In this document: one piece after another, positions 9,001 to 13,501 of the stretch
How positions within the stretch are numbered: position 1 is the first letter of the stretch
Layout: each line of letters begins with the position of its first letter
Source of the DNA: Pseudocercospora fijiensis CIRAD86
Taxonomy: Eukaryota; Ascomycota; Dothideomycetes; Mycosphaerellales; Mycosphaerellaceae
Direction: 5' to 3'
Assembly: GCF_000340215.1 (NCBI RefSeq)
Contig: NW_006921540.1
Coordinates: 4,143,032 to 4,156,532, forward strand
Length of the DNA: 13,501 bases
Made by a program: the position numbers and the translations under genes
The notes under the pieces: generated by a model
Told to the model about the DNA's origin: nothing
The model's database searches: none
Seen by the model: the letters and a program-made list of their open reading frames with translations, nothing else

Positions 9001-9781
9001 TCGTACGACCTCGTATATCGGATAATAGGCGGGAGACTTAATATTATCGTCGCCCGGGGCGGTAGTAGTAACGCTATAGAAGGTAGCTTTACCTTATTTA
9101 TTGCTATCTAGCAAACCCGCCTTTAGCTACTTTTTAACTAGGACGACGGTTTTCGCCGCGATAGCTAGGAACGCCGACTATAGCGTAAATAGGCGAGGTA
9201 CTGTTTCGACGTACTTGCTTTACTTAGTCGGGATTACCTAAATATTGCGTAACAGTTTAAGCGTAGTATAGGGCGTTATATAATAAATTAGATACGTATC
9301 CTCCTAGTATACGATAAAAGTAAAATCTATTAAGCCGTTCGATAAAAGAAAATACCCGGTACTACTAGTTAATACTAGGTAAAGTAGGTAGCCGCTGTCC
9401 TAGTTAGCGCAAGTAACCTTATCTAGAATAGCACTATTCTATAGTATTAGTCGCTCGTTAGTACTATAAACAAGAAGAACTAACTTTATATAATATACTA
9501 CTATACTCCTAATCTGCTCCGCAATTAAGGATAGTAGAGGATTAGCGAAGATCTTATTAACTGCTTTATAGCGATACGACAGATTTAGCGACTAAGAGGG
9601 CTAGATAACAGTAACTCTACGTCTGCCGACGACGACGATAACGACGAGTAGATTCCGTCGCGAAATAGTAAGGTAAGGCTAGCCGAATACTAGGTATAGC
9701 TACCGCTTAATACGGCTACTAGATAGCGCCGACAATAGTAAAAACTTCGGGCGTACGCCTAAAACCGTAGTTATATAATAA

Positions 9782-9867
9782 GTATACATAAATAAAGAAA
9801 CTTTAGGTACGTATCTATTTAATACGTAGAATAGGTATATACTTAAAGTTCCTTTATTTACGTATAG
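9782..9867. repeat. Foldback element of the TAGGTACGTACCTA family at the end of the giant gene
   Basis: The core 9798-9850 starts AAACTTTAGGTACGTATCTA and ends GGTATATACTTAAAGTT, complementary apart from RIP-type differences. Pairing extends outward: GTATACATAAATAAAG on the left matches CTTTATTTACGTATAG on the right. It is the reverse-oriented counterpart of the copies at 13122 and 13226, with the same central TTTAATACGTAGAA. It overlaps the last codons of the giant gene and could act as its 3' boundary. Confidence 0.75.
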
Positions 9868-10563
9868 TCTCTATAACATTTAATCGTATAGTTAAATAAG
9901 TAGATATAGGCCGGTTAACTAAGTAGATAGCGCTTAAATAAGATTAAATAGCGAGCGACTAGCGCAGTACTAAATAAATAGATAGCCTATTATATATAAT
10001 AGCGTATAATCTAGGTTTATTACTTTATCGACTTTGCTAGACTAGCGTCGAGAATAGTAGGATTCTATTACACTATTATTGTTCTATATGCTTAGAATAA
10101 CAAAATTGCTATATAGTACTAACCTCTCTTTATTCGGAAGCTATACTATACTATTAGAGATAGAGCCTCGTAGTATAGGTAGAAATCTCGACCTATAAAG
10201 TCGGAAATTAGCATCTCGGAAGAGGCGTTCTCTACTACTATATATAGCGATCTATATTCACTCGGAGCTATAGAACACCGCTAGATATTCTATTATACTG
10301 TCTACTTAATATATAGATTACTATAGCTCTTAACCCTTATATATACTATAGGGTTATCGAGGACGATAACGAGGTAGACTAACTTTACTTAATAGGCCCT
10401 AAATTCTTTATATAGTTAACTACTTAAGTAACGAAATTATTACGTAGTTGTATAAGCTAGAAGGACTATAATTAATTAAATAAAGACGTTGTTACTTATT
10501 TATATGCTTATATAATTATTTATATAATTTAATATTACGGAGACTGTTTCTATAATCGTAGTA
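9868..10563. other. AT-rich intergenic spacer between convergent fossil genes
   Basis: No reading frame is supported. It contains diverged repeats of AA(A/C)TAAGTAGATA near 9894-9940, a perfect 16-bp palindrome CTATTATATATAATAG at 9987-10002, and a hairpin TAACCCT...AGGGTTA near 10331-10358. The stretch 10470-10545 is especially AT-rich, as expected between two gene ends. Confidence 0.45.
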
Positions 10564-12000
10564 TTATATACCTAATCTAAGAACATTACCTTTAAGTAGC
10601 GTCGGGTTCTCTTCCTCTATCGACACTTTATATAGAGTAGCCGTACCCTCTTCTATTACTAGTAGCTCGCGTTCCTTCGCTATACTTAGTCGCTATAGCA
10701 CGACGAGCGTAATATCGTTGTCGTATGCCTCCTCCCCCTCTAGAAGTTCGATTAGAGTTATATCTACTATATCGTTCGCTAGGTAGGCGATGCTATAGCG
10801 CTACTAATATATAATCGTTTCTAAGACTTTAACGTTACCTTCGAGGTTAAATGCCCCGATTCCGATCTCGTACTCTATCTCGCTATATAGTAGTTTAAGG
10901 TTATAGCGAAGCGCCTTAACATCCGCTATCGTAACGTTAAAGTCCGGTAGATAGTAATAAACTAAGAAGCGATACTGTATCGATAGCTAAGTTTTCTTAT
11001 CGAGTCTATACCGAGTATAACGCTTAAGGCTAAATATACCTTTATTCTTATTACCTAGATCGGTAATAATCTAATATAAACACTAGTACTTCCTATAATC
11101 CGGCGACCGTAGCTACGCTACGCGAGAAACTAGAACATTATATATAAAACCGCCGTATATAAGTGCGACCGATATTAAGTAAAATCTAGTATATACCGCT
11201 AATCTATCCGCACTTTGCTATACGTCTTTTAACTACCGCCGATCCTTATCTCGTATATCCTAGAGTCTAGAACGTAAGGTTTATATAAACCGGAAACATA
11301 CGAGGGCGACGTCGTAGAGTCGTAGAGGTACTAACGCCGAGCTACGATATCCGAAGAATGTATTATAATAACTTAAGTAGAGGTTGTCTACTAGGTACTT
11401 AACGAATAGCAATTAGTCGTATATAGATCGCGACTACTACCTTAGTATACTCTCCGAGCTTAAGTTAATATATTCGTCGAGCCTCCTTTAACTACGTTCT
11501 TTGTCGCATAGGTAAAAGTTATTCCCGAGACTATATAGCGGTCTAAATGCGGCTAATAATTGTGCTATCGTACTAGGCCTACTATTATTATAGCTACTCG
11601 TATTAATTAATACCTTATAAGACGTCTTCTATAGCATATTCTCGGGCGTCGGCGCTAGCCGCTAAGGACAATAAGGTAGCAAGCAACTACCCTATATAAT
11701 CGAGAGTATACGGATATATATCGTTAAACTCCGTACCGGTAATAACGAGAAGTAGCGTTTACGCTTCTTAATAGGCAAAGGAGGATCCGACTTCGTCTTA
11801 ATTACGACCTCGCTAAACCGGAGACTAGGCCGTATACTCGCTATTACTATCCGAACCGCTTCGTCGCCGTAGTTAGTAAGTATAGGCATATATAATAAGG
11901 GTCGCAATTCGGGACTACCGTTAATATAGAGAGCGACTAGGACCGCCGTATATATCTAATCCTACGCGATAGTTCGAGTCTAACTATCGATACCGAACCC
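10564..12000 (-). pseudogene. RIP-degraded fossil gene on the - strand, product unrecognised
   Basis: A single - strand frame runs from about 12000 down to TAA at 10564 (448 codons from 11907), with about twenty TAA/TAG interruptions; the + strand frame I compared carries several times more stops. It holds the longest surviving open stretch of the window, 11907-11692, 71 codons. Visible segments: RPLLYMPILTNYGDEAVR, a basic PIKKRKRYFSLLP, KRYTRYRLDKKT, and an acidic C-terminal part with SEIEYEIGIGAFNLEGNVKV, ELLEGEEAYDNDIT and EEEN. The start is uncertain: the frame upstream of 12000 is ambiguous and the ATG may be lost. TTG at 11905-11907 is not a likely start, since plausible coding sequence precedes it. 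No known domain is recognised. It converges on the giant gene. Confidence 0.62.
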
Positions 12001-12212
12001 CGCCGGCTAGCGCTTATATTATATCTGCTACTCCCTATCTATGCTATAGTTATAAGCAACCTAGACTTTATAGTCTCTATACCTAACGTTTACTAGGTAG
12101 CGTAGGATTTAATCCTTTAGCTCGATCGATAGTTCGGAGAATAATATCCTCGCCTTAATTAGACAGTAGTATAAGGTTGTTATAGTAAGCAGCAATAATA
12201 AGCGTTTAATAG

Positions 12213-12490
12213 AACTTTAGGTACGCACCTAAAATTTCCTTACGTTATACCTTATATAACCTTATATAACCTTATAGGCTATTACCTAATACTAGTGCGG
12301 GTAAGCGTTTAAAGCAAATATCGCTATTAGACGCGGGATATGCCGCTAGCGGCAAATACGTAGTCCGTACGTAATACAACTTTTCTTCTTTTATAAACCT
12401 GCTCCCTCTTCTTAACTTAAATATTAATATTAACCTTCCGTAGCACTTACTATTACTAGTACTAGAATAGGTATATACCTAAAGTTTCTT
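12213..12490. mobile_element. Possible 278-bp MITE with foldback-family terminal inverted repeats
   Basis: The left end AACTTTAGGTACGCACCTAA (12213-12232) is matched in inverted orientation by AATAGGTATATACCTAAAGT (12466-12485), the same two arm types that lie only about 12 bp apart in the 55-bp elements. Between them are about 230 bp without coding potential, including CCTTATATAA repeated in tandem at 12250-12275 and a palindrome CTAGTACTAG at 12456-12465. Either this is a longer member of the family or two solo arms. No target-site duplication was identified. Confidence 0.45.
12250..12275 (+). repeat. 10-bp tandem repeat CCTTATATAA
   Basis: Two full and one partial copies of CCTTATATAA in direct tandem between two foldback arms. 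In RIP-treated DNA this may derive from a CA-containing unit. Confidence 0.6.
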
Positions 12491-12558
12491 TAAAAACACT
12501 AACAGTTAAACTATTTTCGAAAGAAACATATTACTATAATCGCGAAAAAACTGTAGCT

Positions 12559-13116
12559 ATAAGTTCCCTACTTATCCCTAGCGCGCGTAAGCGCAAATTA
12601 GGCACTAGTCCGCTAAGCGACCCGCCCTAAACCCCGACGTCTACTACTAAGAAGTAGTATATCCTACTACTTAGCCTTAGCGATCCTTCCCCGAAAGAAT
12701 CGCTATTAAAGAAGGCTAAGACCGCTAATACGCCTAAGAAGTTAACTAAAGCTAAGTAGGACAAGACTATCGGTATAGAGATAGACTAAGATAAGCTTAA
12801 CCTAGCCGAGTAGAGATTTAAGGAAGGTCGCGTTAACAGCTTTAAGGCTATTATAGACAAGACCCGCGGCGCGGTAACGGCCCTATCCTATAGTTAAGGT
12901 ATCTATATAGCCGCCTACTCCTCTAGATCTATTAAGAACGAGACTACCGTAGGAGCTATAGAGATCCTAGTCGGCGACTAGTTCGTATATATAATAACGA
13001 AGCTCGAGCTAGCGTTTAAGTATTTCTACTTACATCGCGTCGTAAGTATAATAGGCCTAAGTATACCCCCTTTTTTTATTCTTTTTTTCCTTTACCGTTA
13101 TATCGATTCTACTTAA
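12559..13116 (+). pseudogene. Small fossil gene with Lys/Pro-rich N-terminus, product unrecognised
   Basis: One frame runs about 186 codons to TAA at 13114 with only a few RIP stops. The presumed start is ATA at 12559, explained as ATG hit at TpG, followed by SSLLIPSARKRKL. Next comes a basic, Pro/Ser-rich tail-like region (DPSPKESLLKKAKTANTPKK), then a more ordinary segment with RFKEGRVNSFKAIIDKTRG and KLELAFKYFYLHRVV. The basic RKRK could be a nuclear localisation signal. GTAAGT at 13042-13047 may be an intron donor, in which case the last codons through the pyrimidine tract at 13065-13094 are not coding. No family is recognised. Confidence 0.5.
13065..13094 (+). repeat. Pyrimidine-only tract
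   Basis: A run of C and T interrupted by two A residues (five C, eight T, later seven T) follows the end of the small fossil gene. It could be a slippage-prone homopolymer or the pyrimidine stretch of an intron whose donor is at 13042. Confidence 0.5.
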
Positions 13117-13117
13117 A

Positions 13118-13325
13118 AGATAAAACTTTAGGTATATACCTATTCTACGCGTTAAATAGGTACGTACCTAAAGTTTCCTTAAAACACTACGATTTAGGTA
13201 TACGCCTTAAGTTAACTCTAAAGATAAAACTTTAGGTATATACCTATTCTACGTATTAAATAGGTACGTACCTAAAGTTTCTTCGAAGGTTTATAATTTA
13301 GGTATACGCCTAAAGTTTCTATATT
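13118..13325. repeat. 104-bp tandem duplication carrying two foldback elements and two solo arms
   Basis: AAAACTTTAGGTATATACCT starts at 13122 and 13226, and ATTTAGGTATACGCC starts at 13192 and 13296, all offset by 104 bp. Each unit holds one 55-bp foldback (13122-13176 and 13226-13280) plus one single self-complementary arm. The 55-bp elements are AAACTTTAGG... mirrored by ...CCTAAAGTTT around a central TATTCTACG(C/T)(G/A)TTAAATA, which lets orientation be assigned; both are opposite to the copy at 9798. Confidence 0.85.
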
Positions 13326-13367
13326 CTTAATTCTCCTCTTTAGAATAGTACTAAGTTATTATAGCGA

Positions 13368-13501
13368 ATATTTAGTAAATACGAGAGCGCGTCGGCTAAG
13401 TACGCTAGACCCCTAGCGGGCATTCGCCGCAAGGCTAGACTAACTAAGCGCAAGGGCAAATAGCCCGGTTTATTAGAATACGTTAGCGATAGCGAAGACG
13501 C
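13368..13501 (+). pseudogene. Possible 5' end of another fossil gene, cut by the window edge
   Basis: From ATA at 13368 (possibly a mutated ATG) a frame reads FSKYESASAKYARPLAG, then a basic stretch RRKARLTKRKGK, one TAG, and PGLLEYVSDSED to the edge. One stop in 44 codons is fewer than in the surrounding DNA. Too short for identification; the basic N-terminus followed by an acidic cluster is all that can be said. Confidence 0.33.

Larger units (their letters stand above)
4726..9795 (+). pseudogene. Giant fossil reading frame of about 1,690 codons, product unrecognised
   Basis: From ATG at 4726 one frame continues without any shift to TAA at 9793, interrupted only by RIP-type TAA/TAG codons. 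N-terminus: MPPKG, then a Lys/Glu/Arg-rich helix (TKEEERKKKAER, residues about 11-22), Ser/Thr/Pro-rich sequence, a short coiled-coil-like LEIDDIIAVVD segment near residue 143, twelve 10-residue repeats (246-365), two 48-residue repeats (361-456), an Arg/Ser-rich stretch (about 466-515) and an acidic DAEEEE at 641. Residues about 650-1630 look folded, with blocks such as PIRPERYKYIR, DRQRRYYINKRK, EDIPTKLVVEDVV and ARGGSSNAIEGSFTLF. An acidic DDDDNDDE lies near 1635-1642. No reverse transcriptase, helicase P-loop or transposase triad was recognised. A single exon of this size between foldback repeats suggests a multi-copy element or subtelomeric gene family, but this is inference. The stop could itself be RIP-made. 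Confidence 0.72.
1..13501. other. RIP-saturated block (fungal genome defence footprint)
   Basis: The whole window is depleted of CA and TG and enriched in TA, while CpG stays common. In 8041-8100 I count 11 TA, no CA and no TG. Stops inside the traceable reading frames are TAA or TAG, and I met no TGA. Repeat-induced point mutation in Pezizomycotina converts CpA to TpA on both strands of duplicated DNA, which produces this pattern. Helicase residues changed from the family consensus fit the same change, for example Pro (CCA) to Leu (CTA). Genes here must therefore be traced through stops. A plain AT-rich genome would not lose CA and TG specifically while keeping CG. Confidence 0.93.

Noticed and set aside
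4726..9795. Telomere-linked RecQ helicase, Starship tyrosine recombinase (DUF3435) or a retrotransposon polyprotein
   Set aside because: I found no P-loop such as GxGKS/T, no recombinase catalytic pattern and no reverse transcriptase YxDD in the traced frame, even allowing for RIP changes.
10331..10358. Telomere-related TTAACCC/GGGTTA pair
   Set aside because: Only single hexamer-like units in opposite orientations forming a 7-bp hairpin; not a repeat tract.
11692..11907. Stand-alone 71-codon gene on the - strand
   Set aside because: The start would be TTG, plausible coding sequence precedes it in the same frame, and the frame continues through RIP-type stops to 10564. It is a surviving piece of a larger fossil gene.
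11955..11980. tRNA-like T-arm around AGTTCGAGTCT
   Set aside because: The flanking bases do not form a 5-bp stem around the TTCGAGT loop and there is no matching acceptor or anticodon arm nearby.
1..13501. Numerous TATATA and TATAAA boxes as promoters
   Set aside because: RIP enriches TA so strongly that such matches are expected everywhere; only the one upstream of the retained ATG at 4726 is listed, with low confidence.

Overview
The window looks like a heavily mutated, silenced block from a filamentous ascomycete (Pezizomycotina). CA and TG dinucleotides are almost absent, TA is very common, and CpG is retained. A hand count of 8041-8100 gives 11 TA and no CA or TG. This is the footprint of repeat-induced point mutation (RIP), which turns CpA into TpA on either strand. 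It explains why almost no open reading frame survives: CAA, CAG and TGG codons have become TAA or TAG. Tracing one frame through these stops still reveals several long fossil genes. Two short TTAGGG tracts suggest a subtelomeric origin or a captured former chromosome end.

Layout, left to right. 2-1060: 3' part of an unrecognised fossil gene on the + strand. 1061-1890: no gene, then a small repeat that kept its CA dinucleotides and a (TTAGGG)n tract. 1913-2608: a 273-bp tandem array. 2609-3840: a truncated NFX1-type superfamily 1 helicase pseudogene, containing a 255-bp tandem duplication and a recognisable 56-bp intron. 3838-4045: hairpin repeats that replace the rest of the helicase. 4046-4725: a long palindrome, hairpins and a possible promoter. 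4726-9795: a single fossil reading frame of about 1,690 codons with a retained ATG, low-complexity repeats in its first third and an unrecognised C-terminal part. 9782-10563: a foldback element and AT-rich spacer. 10564-about 12000 on the - strand: another unrecognised fossil gene converging on the giant one. 12213-12490: a possible MITE. 12559-13116: a small fossil gene with a lysine/proline-rich N-terminus. 13118-13325: a tandemly duplicated foldback element. 13368-13501: the possible start of another gene.

No working pathway can be read here, because every gene I can follow is broken by many RIP stops. What unites the window is its history: repeats and multi-copy genes accumulated, some arrays expanded in units that keep the reading frame, a family of palindromic foldback elements inserted between genes, and RIP then nearly saturated the whole block. 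The only gene I can assign to a family is the helicase; the other products are described but not named.
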